From NCBI RefSeq assembly GCF_021325795.1, contig NZ_JAHPZX010000001.1, positions 1,054,001 to 1,118,000 on the forward strand: a DNA stretch of 64,000 nucleotides, written 5' to 3'. The notes beneath the pieces were generated by a model that saw only the letters and a program-made list of their open reading frames with translations, did not search any database and had not been told where the DNA came from. The position numbers and the translations under genes were made by a program. This document shows, one piece after another, positions 21,672 to 31,046 of the stretch (positions within the stretch are counted from its first letter, which is position 1; each line of letters opens with the position of its first letter). Source of the stretch: Bordetella sp. LUAb4. Its GTDB lineage: Bacteria; Pseudomonadota; Gammaproteobacteria; Burkholderiales; Burkholderiaceae_B.

Positions 21672-23600
21672 ATGAAGTCCCGCTTTGTCCTGCGCAGCGC
21701 AGGCCTGCTCGCCTGTCTGGCGCCCGCCTGGGCCTGGTCCCAGCAAACGCCCGCCACCGCCCCCGTTTCCCAACTCGATACCGTCGTCGTCACCGCCACC
21801 CGCAGCGTACAGCCGCTGAAGGACGTGCTGGGCGACGTCACCGTGATCGGCAGCGAAGCATTGCAAAGTGCCGGCCAGAGCAGCCTGGCCGAAGTGCTGT
21901 CGCGTAGCCACAGCATCGAATACGCCAACAACGGCGGCCCGCAAACCGTCACCAGCTTGTTCGTGCGCGGCGCCAACAGCAACCAGACCCTGGTGCTGGT
22001 GGACGGCCAACGCATCAACAACGCCACCAACGGTTTGGCGGCACTCAACGCCGTGCCCACCAGCAGCATCGACCACGTCGAAATCGTGCGCGGCGCGGCC
22101 AGCAGCCTGTATGGCTCGGACGCCATCGGCGGCGTCATCAACATCATCACCAAGCGCGCCACCGACAAACCGCTGTCGGCCTTCGCCGACGTCGGCTTCG
22201 GCACCTATGGCACCAGCAGCTACAACGCCGGCCTGTCGGGCGCGTCCAGCGGCTGGACCTACAGCCTGTCCACCGGCTACCAGCAAAGCCACGGTTTCGA
22301 CGCCACCAACAAGAAAAATTTCTATCACAACCCCGACAAGGACAGCTACTACCAGAACAACGTAGCGGCCTCGCTGGGTTATGAATGGCTGCGCGGCCAG
22401 ACCCTGTCGGTGCAGTACTACCGCACGTCCGTGAACGGCGGCTACGACATGGGCAATTCGCCCCCGTTCAACGACCGTGCGATCCAGCGGCTGGAAACCT
22501 ATTCGGTCACCAGCACCAACCGCCTGACGGACTTCTGGACCAGCACGCTGCGCGTGGGCTCGTCGGTGGACTACAACCGCAGCGAGAACGCGCCCGGCGA
22601 CGAAGTCTTCGGCAATACGCCCGATGGCCGCAGCGTGTTCCGCACGCGCCAGAACCAGCTCTCCTGGCAACACGACCTGCAACTGGCCGAGGGCCAGAAG
22701 CTGACGCTGGCCTATGAGCACCTGGAACAGCGCGCCACCGGCGACATCGGCAACTTCAACGACTTCCCGGTCAGCTTCGGCAACTACGACGAAACGCGCC
22801 GCCATGTGAACTCCTTCACCGGCGTCTACCTGGGCGACTTCGGCCGCCATCACCTGCAGGCCAGCCTGCGCAACGACAACAACTCGCAGTTCGGCAATCG
22901 CACCACCGGCGGTTTGACCTACGGCTTCGACATCGTCGACAAGGTCCGCGCCACCGCCGGCTACAGCACCGGCTTCCGCGCCCCGAACTTCAATGAGCTG
23001 TACTGGCACAACGACGGCGGTTTCCAGGGCAATCCGAACCTGCGTCCCGAGACCTCGCAGAACTACGAGCTGGGTTTGCGCTACCAGGACGACGATGCCG
23101 AAGCGGGCGTGACCTACTATCACAACAAGGTCAAGAACCTGATCATCAACCAGGCCGTCGACAGCGCCGATCCGTTCAGCGTCTACCAGCCGTACAACAT
23201 CGCGCACGCCTTGCTCGAAGGTGTCACCTTCACGGGCATGCGCAAGTTCGGCGATACGCGCATCCGCGCCAGCCTGGACCTGAGCAATCCGCGCAATACC
23301 GACACGCACCAGCAATTGCCGCAGCGTTCGGACACCGTGCTGCGCCTGTCGGCCGATCATCGCTGGGGCAGCTTCCTGCTGGGCGGCGAGGTCTACCTGA
23401 CCGAAGACCGCAAAGACGCCATGACCGGCGACAAGCTGGGCGGCTATGGCCTGTTCAACCTGCTGGCATCGTATGAACTGACGCGCAATCTGCAAGTGAG
23501 CGTGCGTTGGAACAACGTGTTCGACAAGCAGTACACCTTGGTACAGGGCTACCGCACGCCGGGTTCCAACGCGTTTGTGAACCTGAGCTGGCGCATGTAG
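21672..23600 (+). CDS. btuB: TonB-dependent vitamin B12 outer-membrane receptor BtuB
   Basis: The 642-residue precursor has a signal peptide (to about residue 23) and a TonB box DTVVVTATR at 36-44. A plug domain (VLSRSHSIEYANNGG, VLVDGQRINN, IEIVRG-like VEIVRGAASSLYGSDAIGGVINI) precedes a 22-strand barrel ending in NAFVNLSWRM. The preceding B12 riboswitch fixes the substrate as a cobalamin. The short signal peptide and the Met after GGTCCACTC mark the start; an open frame extends further upstream through the riboswitch but is not coding. It is followed after 47 bp by the periplasmic binding protein gene. Confidence 0.95.
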   Translation: MKSRFVLRSAGLLACLAPAWAWSQQTPATAPVSQLDTVVVTATRSVQPLKDVLGDVTVIGSEALQSAGQSSLAEVLSRSHSIEYANNGGPQTVTSLFVRGANSNQTLVLVDGQRINNATNGLAALNAVPTSSIDHVEIVRGAASSLYGSDAIGGVINIITKRATDKPLSAFADVGFGTYGTSSYNAGLSGASSGWTYSLSTGYQQSHGFDATNKKNFYHNPDKDSYYQNNVAASLGYEWLRGQTLSVQYYRTSVNGGYDMGNSPPFNDRAIQRLETYSVTSTNRLTDFWTSTLRVGSSVDYNRSENAPGDEVFGNTPDGRSVFRTRQNQLSWQHDLQLAEGQKLTLAYEHLEQRATGDIGNFNDFPVSFGNYDETRRHVNSFTGVYLGDFGRHHLQASLRNDNNSQFGNRTTGGLTYGFDIVDKVRATAGYSTGFRAPNFNELYWHNDGGFQGNPNLRPETSQNYELGLRYQDDDAEAGVTYYHNKVKNLIINQAVDSADPFSVYQPYNIAHALLEGVTFTGMRKFGDTRIRASLDLSNPRNTDTHQQLPQRSDTVLRLSADHRWGSFLLGGEVYLTEDRKDAMTGDKLGGYGLFNLLASYELTRNLQVSVRWNNVFDKQYTLVQGYRTPGSNAFVNLSWRM

Positions 23601-23647
23601 GATCGGGGCATCGCGCCGCGTCCGCGGCGCTTTGTCCACGGGACACC

Positions 23648-24742
23648 ATGCGACGTAGTACATCCCTAGGCTTGGCAGTATCCTCGGCCCCCCTGCGCCT
23701 GCCGGCGCGGCGGGGCGTTTTCATTACCGGACTGCTGGCGGCGTCGCTGCTGACCGCGTCTTGTGGCGCCGCGCCATCGGCGGACGCGGGGGGCGGGCCG
23801 GCAGGCAGCAGCAAAGCGGGACACGCAGTCGAAGCGGCCAAGAAGGACAGCGCCGCCGCAACAGCGCAAACAGCCCAAACCGGCCAAACGGATGCGACGG
23901 CTGCCGCGCCGACTGGCCCGATCACCGTCACCGACGACCAGGGCCGCAGCGTCACGCTGGCGCAACCGGCGCGGCGTGTCATCACGCTGGCGCCGCATGC
24001 CACCGAACTGGTCTACGCGGCCGGCGCGGGCCAGGCCATGGCCGGCACCATCCAGGGCAGCGACTTCCCGGAAGACGTCAAGCAGGTTCCTTCCATCGGC
24101 GACGGCACCCGGCCCAATGTCGAACGGGTGGCCGAGCTACGGCCCGACCTGGTCATCGCATGGTTGCCGGGCGCGGCCGAGCCCTTGATGCCCACGCTGC
24201 GCACGCTGAACGTACCTGTGTTCTTCAGCGATCCGCGCACCCTGGCCGCCATTCCCGATGAAGTCGCCACCTTGGGCCGCCTGTTCGGCACTGAAGCCGC
24301 CGCCGACAAGGAAGCGGCCAGCCTGCGCGAACGTCTGGCCAAACTGGCCGAGCGCTATCGCGGCCGACCGCCGGTGCGCGTCTTCATCCAGGCGGGCAGC
24401 AATCCGCTGTTCACCTTGAACAAACAGAGCATCGTCAACGATGCGATCGGCATCTGCGGCGGCGTCAACATCTTCGCGGATGCGCCCGCCACCGCGTCGC
24501 AGGTCGGCCTGGAGACGGTGCTGGCGGCACGGCCCGACGCCGTGGTGTCCGGCGTGAGCGGCATCGAGGAACTGCGCGCGCTCGCCTCTTCCTGGAAGGA
24601 AACGCGCCTGCCCGCCGCGCTGGCGGGGCACGTCTACGGCGTCGATGCCGATACGCTGTACCGCCCTGGCCCGCGGCTGATCGACGCCGCCGAGGCGCTG
24701 TGCCGGGCCCTGGACCAGACCCGGCCGCCAGCGCCGCGCTGA
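23648..24742 (+). CDS. btuF: periplasmic cobalamin-binding protein BtuF-like
   Basis: The 364-residue precursor has a hydrophobic signal (about 22-38) ending TASC, a possible lipobox, followed by a low-complexity Ala/Gly/Thr linker to about residue 95. The binding domain (PF01497) shows RRVITLAPHATELVYAAGAG, LVIAWLPG, IFFS-like VPVFFSDPRTL and NIFADAPATASQVGLETVLAARPDAVV. It lies 47 bp after btuB in the same transcription unit, which points to vitamin B12 rather than iron-siderophore as ligand. The BtuC permease and BtuD ATPase are not nearby. The long linker is more typical of lipid-anchored binding proteins than of E. coli BtuF. Confidence 0.82.
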   Translation: MRRSTSLGLAVSSAPLRLPARRGVFITGLLAASLLTASCGAAPSADAGGGPAGSSKAGHAVEAAKKDSAAATAQTAQTGQTDATAAAPTGPITVTDDQGRSVTLAQPARRVITLAPHATELVYAAGAGQAMAGTIQGSDFPEDVKQVPSIGDGTRPNVERVAELRPDLVIAWLPGAAEPLMPTLRTLNVPVFFSDPRTLAAIPDEVATLGRLFGTEAAADKEAASLRERLAKLAERYRGRPPVRVFIQAGSNPLFTLNKQSIVNDAIGICGGVNIFADAPATASQVGLETVLAARPDAVVSGVSGIEELRALASSWKETRLPAALAGHVYGVDADTLYRPGPRLIDAAEALCRALDQTRPPAPR

Positions 24743-24889
24743 GGCCGGCGCAAAAACCCTGTTGCCAACGCGGCGGCTTGGGCGCGCCGCTGTTTTATCA
24801 TTGCGGTTGATCCGCGACGTCATCCTGGCGTGGCCGGTCGGACGGCCCCGCCGTTTCGGCCTCAATCTCGGCCTCACTTTGGCATCATC

Positions 24890-25678
24890 ATGAACTCCCA
24901 AGACACTTTTACCGTCGCCGGCCGCAGCTTTCGCTCGCGCCTGGTGGTGGGCACCGGCAAGTACAAGGACTTCGAACAAACCCGCCTGGCGCTGGACGCC
25001 AGCGGTACCGAGCTGGTAACCGTCGCCATCCGGCGCGTGAACATTGGCCAGAACGCCAATGAACCCAGCCTGCTCGACTTCGTCCCGCCTTCGCAATTCA
25101 CCTATCTGCCCAACACCGCCGGTTGCTACACCGCCGACGAAGCCGTGCGCACGCTGCGCCTGGCGCGTGAGCTGCTGGACGGCCACGACCTGGTCAAGCT
25201 GGAAGTGCTGGGCGATCCCACCAACCTCTTCCCCAATATGCCGGAGACGCTCAAGGCCACGAAAACGCTGGTCGACGACGGTTTCAAGGTGATGGTGTAT
25301 TGCGCCGACGACCCCATCCAGTCGCGCATGCTGGAAGACCTGGGCGCGTCGGCCATCATGCCGCTGGCCTCGCTGATCGGCTCCGGCATGGGTATCGTCA
25401 ACCCGTGGAACCTGCGCCTGATCATCGACCAGGCGCGCATCCCCGTGCTGGTCGATGCCGGTGTGGGTACGGCCTCGGACGCCGCCATCGCCATGGAATT
25501 GGGCTGCGACGGCGTGCTCATGAACAGTGCCATCGCCTGCGCGCAAAACCCGGTGCTGATGGCCGGCGCCATGAAGCTGGCCGTCGAGGCCGGGCGCGCC
25601 GCCTATCTGGCTGGCCGCATGCCGCGCAAGCTGTACAGCGCCTCGCCCACTTCACCCACCGAAGGCCTGCTGCGGTGA
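24890..25678 (+). CDS. thiG: thiazole synthase ThiG
   Basis: The 262-residue TIM-barrel enzyme builds the thiazole phosphate moiety of thiamine from deoxyxylulose phosphate, dehydroglycine and ThiS-thiocarboxylate. Family blocks are [34 protein letters not shown], the segment VKLEVLGDP with the candidate Schiff-base Lys, and [27 protein letters not shown]. The start is the ATG in ATCATCATGAACTCC. Its stop overlaps the thiD GTG start (GTGA), so the two are translationally coupled. No thiS gene precedes it and no TPP riboswitch is seen in its 147-bp leader. Confidence 0.95.
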   Translation: MNSQDTFTVAGRSFRSRLVVGTGKYKDFEQTRLALDASGTELVTVAIRRVNIGQNANEPSLLDFVPPSQFTYLPNTAGCYTADEAVRTLRLARELLDGHDLVKLEVLGDPTNLFPNMPETLKATKTLVDDGFKVMVYCADDPIQSRMLEDLGASAIMPLASLIGSGMGIVNPWNLRLIIDQARIPVLVDAGVGTASDAAIAMELGCDGVLMNSAIACAQNPVLMAGAMKLAVEAGRAAYLAGRMPRKLYSASPTSPTEGLLR

Positions 25679-26511
25679 GCAACCCTCGTCCCATTCCCAA
25701 TGCGCTGACCATCGCCGGTGTCGATCCCTCGGGCGGCGCCGGCGTACTTGCCGACATCAAGGCCATGAGCGCATTGGGCGCATATGGCTGCGGCGTCATC
25801 GCCGCGCTGACCGCGCAGAACACGCATGGCGTCACCGGCGTCTCTCCGGTGCCGCCCGCTTTCGTGGGCCAGCAGATCGACACGTTGATGACGGACGTGC
25901 GCATCGATGCCGTCAAAATCGGCATGCTGGGCCAGTTGCCGGTGATCCAGGTGGTGGCCGAGAAGCTGGCGCGCTGGCGCCCGGCGGACCGCGACTGGCA
26001 TGTGGTGCTGGATCCCGTGATGGTCGCCAAGAGCGGCGACCTGCTGCTGGAACGCGACGCCGTGGGCGCCTTGCGCGAGGCGCTGCTGCCGCAAGCGACG
26101 ATGCTGACGCCCAATCTGCCGGAAGCGGGCGTGCTGCTGGAAGAGCGGCCGGTGGAATCGGTGAAGGAAATGCGCCGCGTGGCCGAGCGCCTGCGCAACA
26201 AGATGGCCTATGACGGCAAGCGCTGGGTCCTGGTCAAGGGCGGGCATCTGCCCGGCAACGACGTCATCGATCTGCTGCACGACGGCGACCGCATGATCGA
26301 ACTGCCTGGCCATCGTATCGATACGGCCAATACGCACGGCACGGGCTGCACCCTGTCGGCCGCGCTGGCGGCACTGCTGCCGCAGATCGACGACGTGCCG
26401 GAAGCGGCGCGGCGCGCCAAGGCGTATCTGACCGAAGCCATTCGTCATTCCAGCCGTTTACAGGCCGGCAGCGGCCATGGGGCGGTGCACCACTTCCACG
26501 CGTGGTGGTGA
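25675..26511 (+). CDS. thiD: hydroxymethylpyrimidine/phosphomethylpyrimidine kinase ThiD
   Basis: The 278-residue ribokinase-fold enzyme phosphorylates HMP and HMP-P for thiamine assembly. It shows [57 protein letters not shown] and the catalytic anion-hole motif [15 protein letters not shown]. It starts at a GTG that overlaps the thiG stop by four bases. The C-terminus ends in a His-rich [12 protein letters not shown] tail. Confidence 0.95.
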   Translation: MSNPRPIPNALTIAGVDPSGGAGVLADIKAMSALGAYGCGVIAALTAQNTHGVTGVSPVPPAFVGQQIDTLMTDVRIDAVKIGMLGQLPVIQVVAEKLARWRPADRDWHVVLDPVMVAKSGDLLLERDAVGALREALLPQATMLTPNLPEAGVLLEERPVESVKEMRRVAERLRNKMAYDGKRWVLVKGGHLPGNDVIDLLHDGDRMIELPGHRIDTANTHGTGCTLSAALAALLPQIDDVPEAARRAKAYLTEAIRHSSRLQAGSGHGAVHHFHAWW

Positions 26512-26676
26512 GGGCGCTCTATAGCCTCGTCACAGGCCGAATGCAGGCCGGCAACGCCGGTCAGGGCTTTGTAAGACTGGCGATCCTGACCCGGCGGCAG
26601 GCCGCTGCCGCGCACCCAGGCGCGCAAGCCGGTACAATTGCCCCCGCCGTCATCTCCGAAATTCTTCCGTGCTGTC

Positions 26677-27357
26677 ATGAACGCATCCACTCTGCCCGAC
26701 GTCGAACAAGCCCGCTTCAACATGGTGGAACAGCAAATCCGCCCGTGGGATGTGCTGGACGAAAACGTGTTGGCCGCCCTGTTCAAGGTGCGCCGCGAAC
26801 AATTCGTTCCCCCCGCGTATCGCACGCTGGCTTTCTCCGATCTGGAAATTCCGCTGGAAATCAATGCGGTGGACACGCGTCAAAGCATGTTGCCGCCGAA
26901 GACCGAAGCACGCCTGGCGCAGGAGCTGCTGCTCAAGCCGACCGATGCCGTGCTGGAAATCGGTACCGGTTCGGGTTATCAGGCCGCCCTGCTGGCCGCG
27001 CTGGCGCAACAGGTCACGTCGATTGAAATCGACAGCCGCCTGGTTGCCTTCGCGCAGCAGAATCTGCAGCTGAACAATGTCGGCAACGTCAAGGTCGAGA
27101 CCGGCGATGGCCGCAATGGCTGGGGCACCACCGAATACGATGCCATCCTGATCACCGGCTCCGTGCCCGTGGTGCCGGACGGCCTGAAGTACCAGTTGCG
27201 CATAGGCGGCCGCATGGTCGTGATCGTCGGCCAGGCGCCGGTGATGACGGCCTGTCGCATCACGCGCAGCACCGCGGCCAGTTTCGAGACGGTCAACCTG
27301 TTCGAAACCATCGTCAAGCCCCTACGCGGAGCGACTGTCTCTCAGTTCAAGTTCTGA
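26677..27357 (+). CDS. protein-L-isoaspartate O-methyltransferase family protein
   Basis: The 226-residue SAM-dependent methyltransferase resembles Pcm. It has ARFNMVEQQIRPWDVLDENVL near the start, PPKTEARLAQELLLKPTDAVLEIGTGSGYQAALLAAL (SAM site, about 75-110), then NVKVETGDGRNGW and DAILITGSVP. In betaproteobacteria this variant often precedes a TolC-type gene; no such gene is present here, and the downstream interval holds inverted repeats instead. Repair of isoaspartyl residues is the family role, but substrate-pocket changes make the exact target uncertain. Confidence 0.85.
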   Translation: MNASTLPDVEQARFNMVEQQIRPWDVLDENVLAALFKVRREQFVPPAYRTLAFSDLEIPLEINAVDTRQSMLPPKTEARLAQELLLKPTDAVLEIGTGSGYQAALLAALAQQVTSIEIDSRLVAFAQQNLQLNNVGNVKVETGDGRNGWGTTEYDAILITGSVPVVPDGLKYQLRIGGRMVVIVGQAPVMTACRITRSTAASFETVNLFETIVKPLRGATVSQFKF

Positions 27358-27400
27358 GGACAGGGCTCTTCGCCGCGCGCAGGGCAGCCTCTTCTGGAAG

Positions 27401-27660
27401 AGGATATGTTTTTGTGGGGACCCTGCGGGCCCCACACCCCGCCGGGCTGCATACCTCGACGTAGTGCGCCATAGGAGCCGCCAACGCGGTCTCCACGAAA
27501 AGACCTGTGCAATGCGCAGGTCTTTCTTCTTGAGCCATCCGCAAGAAAAGATCGCGACGCGGTCGCTTGGGCTCATACGCGCAAACTGGCAAAGTCGCCC
27601 CCGACAACAGTCCTTTTGCCGGGGCGTGGGACCCGGAGGGCTCCACATAAAAACGATCCT
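27401..27660. repeat. REP-like inverted repeat pair
   Basis: About 42 bp at 27401-27443 recur in reverse complement at 27619-27660 with roughly 80% identity, ending in AGGAT at the outer edges. Each arm also folds on itself (GTGGGG/CCCCAC with CCC/GGG on the left, and GTGG...CCAC with CCC/GGG on the right), and the two arms differ by partly compensating changes. The intervening 175 bp hold a terminator. No coding region is supported in this 336-bp gap. Confidence 0.65.
27498..27530 (+). terminator. Rho-independent terminator
   Basis: AAAGACCTG (27499-27507) pairs with CAGGTCTTT (27517-27525) and is followed by CTTCTT. It lies 140 bp after the methyltransferase stop. Confidence 0.6.
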
Positions 27661-27693
27661 GGTGGCAAGCGGCTGACGCGACGCGGTCGAGTC

Positions 27694-28182
27694 TTATGTG
27701 CCGCCTTGGATCTTCCTGACCAGAGCCGTCGTCGACCGCTGGAATTCGAACGGGACCGCCACGGCGCGGCCGCCCCAGCTGCGCACCAGCGCCGTCTCCG
27801 GCAGCGTCTCCATGTCGTAATCGCCGCCCTTGACGATGATGTCGGGGCGTAATTCGGCGATCAATTCCTGCGGCGTGTCTTCGTCGAACCAGGTGACGGC
27901 ACCGATGCACGCCAAGGCCGCCAGCATGGCGGCGCGATCCTGTTCATTGTTCAGCGGCCGCTCGGGTCCCTTGCCCAGGCGGCGGGCGGACGCGTCCGTA
28001 TTGACCGCCACGACCAGGGTCGCGCCCAACTGGGCCGCCTCGTCCAGATACGTGACGTGGCCACGGTGCAGGATGTCGAACACCCCATTGGTGAACACCA
28101 GCGGGCGCGCCAGGCGGCCCTCCGCGATGGCGGCGGCGCATTCCTGGCGGGTAAGGATCTTGGATTCGAAGCGGGCAGTCAT
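27694..28182 (-). CDS. rfaE2: D-glycero-beta-D-manno-heptose 1-phosphate adenylyltransferase
   Basis: The 162-residue cytidylyltransferase-like enzyme transfers AMP to heptose 1-phosphate to give ADP-heptose for lipopolysaccharide core. It shows LVFTNGVFDILHRGHVTYLDEAAQLG with the nucleotidyltransferase HxGH (HRGH), VVAVNTDASARRLGKGPERP, and ELRPDIIVKGGDY. It corresponds to the C-terminal half of E. coli HldE; the kinase half is separate here, as is usual in betaproteobacteria, and is not in the window. Confidence 0.93.
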   Translation of the reverse strand: MTARFESKILTRQECAAAIAEGRLARPLVFTNGVFDILHRGHVTYLDEAAQLGATLVVAVNTDASARRLGKGPERPLNNEQDRAAMLAALACIGAVTWFDEDTPQELIAELRPDIIVKGGDYDMETLPETALVRSWGGRAVAVPFEFQRSTTALVRKIQGGT

Positions 28183-28301
28183 GCGCGCATTTTACGGGAC
28201 CCGGTGGTCCAAGCGGAACGGGACCAGAGGCCCCCCACCAACGTGCCGCTAAGCCCGGCCTGGCCCAGACGCTGGAGAGGGACGATGCGTCCGTGCCCAG
28301 C

Positions 28302-29297
28302 TCAGATGCCGACGAGCGCCGATTCGCCCACGCCCGGTGGCAGGATCAGGCCGGACTTGCCGCTCATGGCCGCCATGGTTTCCTTGCGATACCGGTTCAA
28401 ATCCTTGGCGGATTCGAACGTGCGGTCCAGCAGCTTGGACAGGATGTGCAGGATGCGATCGCCCACCTTCTGTTCCCAGCCGCCGTCGAAGCGGATCTGC
28501 GAATCCAGCCAGCGCTCCAGCCAGCCCGGATCGGGCAGCTTGGATTGCACCGTGTCGTTGGGGAACATGTCCTTGTTGACGTGCAGATTGGTGGGATGCA
28601 GCGCCTGCTGGGTGCGCCCCGCCGATGCCATCAGCATGCCGATCTTCGAGAAAGCCATCTTGGCTTGCTGGCTGGTGTCGTCACCGCGATCGAACAGGGC
28701 GCGTCGCATATATTGCAGATACGCGCCGGCGTGGCGGGCCTCGTCCTTGGCGATGGTGCTGTAGATGGCGCGGATCACCGGCTCGGTGTGCCATTGGGCA
28801 GCGCAGCGGTACCAGTGGTTCAAGCGGATCTCGCCGCAGAAATGCAGCATCAGCGTTTCCAGCGCGGGCGCGCGATCGAATTCGAAACGCACTTTGTGCA
28901 GCTCTTCTTCCGTGGGCATGAGATCGGGGCAGAAGCGGCGCAAATATTCCATGAGCACCAGCGAATGCTTCTGCTCTTCGAAGAACCAGACGGATATGAA
29001 CGCGCTGAAGTCGCTATCGCCGTGATTGTCGCGCAGGAACATCTCGGTCGCGGGCAAGGCCGCCCACTCCGTGATGGCATTCATCTTGATCGTATTGGCC
29101 TGCTCGTCCGACAGCTTGCTCCGATCGAAGTCGTCCCAGGGTATGTCGGTCGACATATTCCAGCGCACGGCTTCCATGGTTTTGAAGAGTTCCGGATAAA
29201 GCATGAGATATAGGCCCTGATGATGTTCGAAGATCCCGTCCTTCAGGGCGTCGACCGCGAACAACACGCAAGTCTCCCCCTCCGGACACAGTCGCAT
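28302..29297 (-). CDS. ferritin-like di-iron protein (acyl-ACP desaturase-like)
   Basis: The product is about 331 residues. Two ExxH motifs, EEQKH (Glu108, His111) and DEARH (Glu166, His169), with Glu146 and an earlier Glu (77 or 85), form the ligand set of ferritin-like di-iron oxygenases. The spacing recalls soluble acyl-ACP desaturases and related oxygenases. There are no signal or membrane segments, so it is cytosolic. The start ATG (MRLCPEGETC) was chosen; an upstream in-frame extension is arginine-rich and implausible. A strong three-repeat Pho box lies 114 bp upstream, so it is probably induced on phosphate starvation by PhoB. The substrate is unknown; lipid remodelling is one possibility. 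Confidence 0.75.
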   Translation of the reverse strand: MRLCPEGETCVLFAVDALKDGIFEHHQGLYLMLYPELFKTMEAVRWNMSTDIPWDDFDRSKLSDEQANTIKMNAITEWAALPATEMFLRDNHGDSDFSAFISVWFFEEQKHSLVLMEYLRRFCPDLMPTEEELHKVRFEFDRAPALETLMLHFCGEIRLNHWYRCAAQWHTEPVIRAIYSTIAKDEARHAGAYLQYMRRALFDRGDDTSQQAKMAFSKIGMLMASAGRTQQALHPTNLHVNKDMFPNDTVQSKLPDPGWLERWLDSQIRFDGGWEQKVGDRILHILSKLLDRTFESAKDLNRYRKETMAAMSGKSGLILPPGVGESALVGI

Positions 29298-29410
29298 GTC
29301 GCGCGCCTGGGATCGGGTTTGTAATCGGCCGAACGGGAAATGTAGCGCGTACGACCTACGGGCCCCCAAAGCCCGCAGTCGCCTTTATCGCTCTCGCGTG
29401 CGAACGTGTA

Positions 29411-29439
29411 ATGACAGAATTATGTCAGAAACATGACTG
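29411..29439 (-). promoter_or_regulatory. Pho box (three 11-bp repeats) upstream of the di-iron gene
   Basis: On the minus strand three heptamers CAGTCAT, CTGACAT and CTGTCAT follow each other with 4-bp spacers GTTT and AATT, an exact 11-bp period. The PhoB consensus is CTGTCAT repeats with A/T-rich 4-bp spacers; matches are 6, 6 and 7 of 7. The site ends 114 bp before the start codon of the di-iron protein. Nothing else in the 190-bp gap needs it, and the next gene (ubiB) reads away from it. Confidence 0.8.
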
Positions 29440-29487
29440 CCACCTGGAAACGATGTCAAGTCACGATTTGCTGACAGGCCCAGGATC

Positions 29488-31041
29488 CTAACGGACATGG
29501 AACCAGATAACCAGCGCCACCCCCACCGCGAGCACCGCCGCGATCACCGTCAGCAGGCGATTGCCCTGCTCGCGGGCCTTGCGCAGGCGACCGAGTTCGA
29601 CCAGCACGGCCGGCTCGACATTGGGGCGCGACAGCTGTTCGTGCAGCAGCCGCGGCAGCGACGGCAGCATCTGCGACCACTGGGCGGCTTCCTTTTCGAG
29701 CTGTTTGCGGATGCCGGACAAGCCCATGCGCTCGCGCATCCAGCGTTCCAGATAAGGCTTGGCGGTCTTCCACAGATCGAGGTTGGGATCGAGTTCGCGC
29801 CCCAGCCCTTCGACGTTGAGCAAGGTCTTCTGCAACAGCACCAACTGTGGCTGAATTTCCACATTGAAGCGGCGCGAGGTCTGGAACAGGCGCAACAACA
29901 CCTGCCCCAGCGAAATTTCCGACAGTGGCCGATCGAAGTACGGTTCGCAGACCGCGCGCACCGCGCCCTCCAGCTCTTCCTCGCGAGTACCGGCGGGCAC
30001 CCAGCCCGATTCGATATGCAGTTGCGCCACGCGGCGATAGTCGCGCCGGAAGAAGGCCAGGAAATTCTGCGCCAGGTAGTTCTTGTCGAACTCGGACAGC
30101 GATCCGACGATGCCGAAATCCAGCGCGATATAGTGGCCCAAGGTCTGCGGCCGGTCCGACACGTAGATATTGCCCGGGTGCATATCGGCGTGGAAAAAGC
30201 CGTCGCTGAACACCTGGGTGAAGAAAATCTCCACACCGGTGCGCGCCAGCTTGGGAATATCGATACCGGCGGCACGCATGCGATCGACCTGCCCCACCGG
30301 AATGCCGTACATGCGCTCCATCGTGAAGATGGTGTTGGTGGTGAATTCCCAGATCACTTCGGGCACGATGAGCACGCCGCCACGGCCGGAGTCCGGGCCG
30401 AAATTGCGACGCAGCTGGCTGCAATTGGAGGCCTCGCGCACCAGGTCCAGTTCGTCGTGCAGGTATTTGTCGAACTCCGCCACCACCTCGCGCGGCTTCA
30501 GCCGCCGGCCGTCGGCGCCCAGGCGCTCGATCACGCCGGCCAGCATGCGCAGCAGCGCCATGTCTTTTTCGATGATGCTCAGCATGCCTGGCCGCAGCAC
30601 CTTGACCGCCACTTCACGACCGTCGTGCAGCACGGCGAAGTGCACCTGGGCGATGGAGGCGGAGGCGACGGGATCGACCTCGAAATGCTTGAACAGCGTG
30701 GCGGGCGGCGCGCCCAGCGCGGTTTCGATGCAGTCGGCCGCCTGCTTGGACGGGAAAGGCGGCACACGGTCCTGCAGCAGGGCCAGTTCGGCGGCGATAT
30801 CGGCCGGGATCAGGTCGCGCCGGGTCGACAATACCTGACCAAACTTGACGAAGATGGGGCCCAGCGATTCCAGCGCGCGGCGCAGGCGTACACCCCGCGG
30901 CGAACGCGGCCGCCGGCCGAAGCGCACGAAACGCAGCAGCAACGCCGCCATCGGATGCTTCAGGCTGGAGAGCACAAGTTCGTCCAGGCCATAGCGCCAA
31001 GCGACGAAAACGATACGGATGAAACGCAGAAAACTCAGCAT
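29488..31041 (-). CDS. ubiB: ubiquinone biosynthesis protein UbiB (ABC1/ADCK-type kinase)
   Basis: The 517-residue atypical kinase supports ubiquinone synthesis. It shows the KxGQ motif in [16 protein letters not shown] (about residue 65), Ala-rich nucleotide loop and Lys in [10 protein letters not shown], a catalytic DMHPGNIYV loop and [15 protein letters not shown]-terminal membrane helix ([19 protein letters not shown]) anchors it in the inner membrane. It starts 5 bp after the ubiJ stop, so the two form one operon with the upstream ubi genes. Its last codons lie close to the Pho box but on the far side. Confidence 0.95.
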   Translation of the reverse strand: MLSFLRFIRIVFVAWRYGLDELVLSSLKHPMAALLLRFVRFGRRPRSPRGVRLRRALESLGPIFVKFGQVLSTRRDLIPADIAAELALLQDRVPPFPSKQAADCIETALGAPPATLFKHFEVDPVASASIAQVHFAVLHDGREVAVKVLRPGMLSIIEKDMALLRMLAGVIERLGADGRRLKPREVVAEFDKYLHDELDLVREASNCSQLRRNFGPDSGRGGVLIVPEVIWEFTTNTIFTMERMYGIPVGQVDRMRAAGIDIPKLARTGVEIFFTQVFSDGFFHADMHPGNIYVSDRPQTLGHYIALDFGIVGSLSEFDKNYLAQNFLAFFRRDYRRVAQLHIESGWVPAGTREEELEGAVRAVCEPYFDRPLSEISLGQVLLRLFQTSRRFNVEIQPQLVLLQKTLLNVEGLGRELDPNLDLWKTAKPYLERWMRERMGLSGIRKQLEKEAAQWSQMLPSLPRLLHEQLSRPNVEPAVLVELGRLRKAREQGNRLLTVIAAVLAVGVALVIWFHVR

Positions 31042-31046
31042 GGTGT

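Noticed and set aside
21516-23663. 715-codon open frame antisense to btuB and its riboswitch
   Set aside because: Low-complexity Val/Ala/Gln-rich translation, opposite a confident TonB receptor gene.
24743-24889. thiS gene ahead of thiG
   Set aside because: No open frame of about 65 codons ending in Gly-Gly exists in the 147-bp gap on the + strand.
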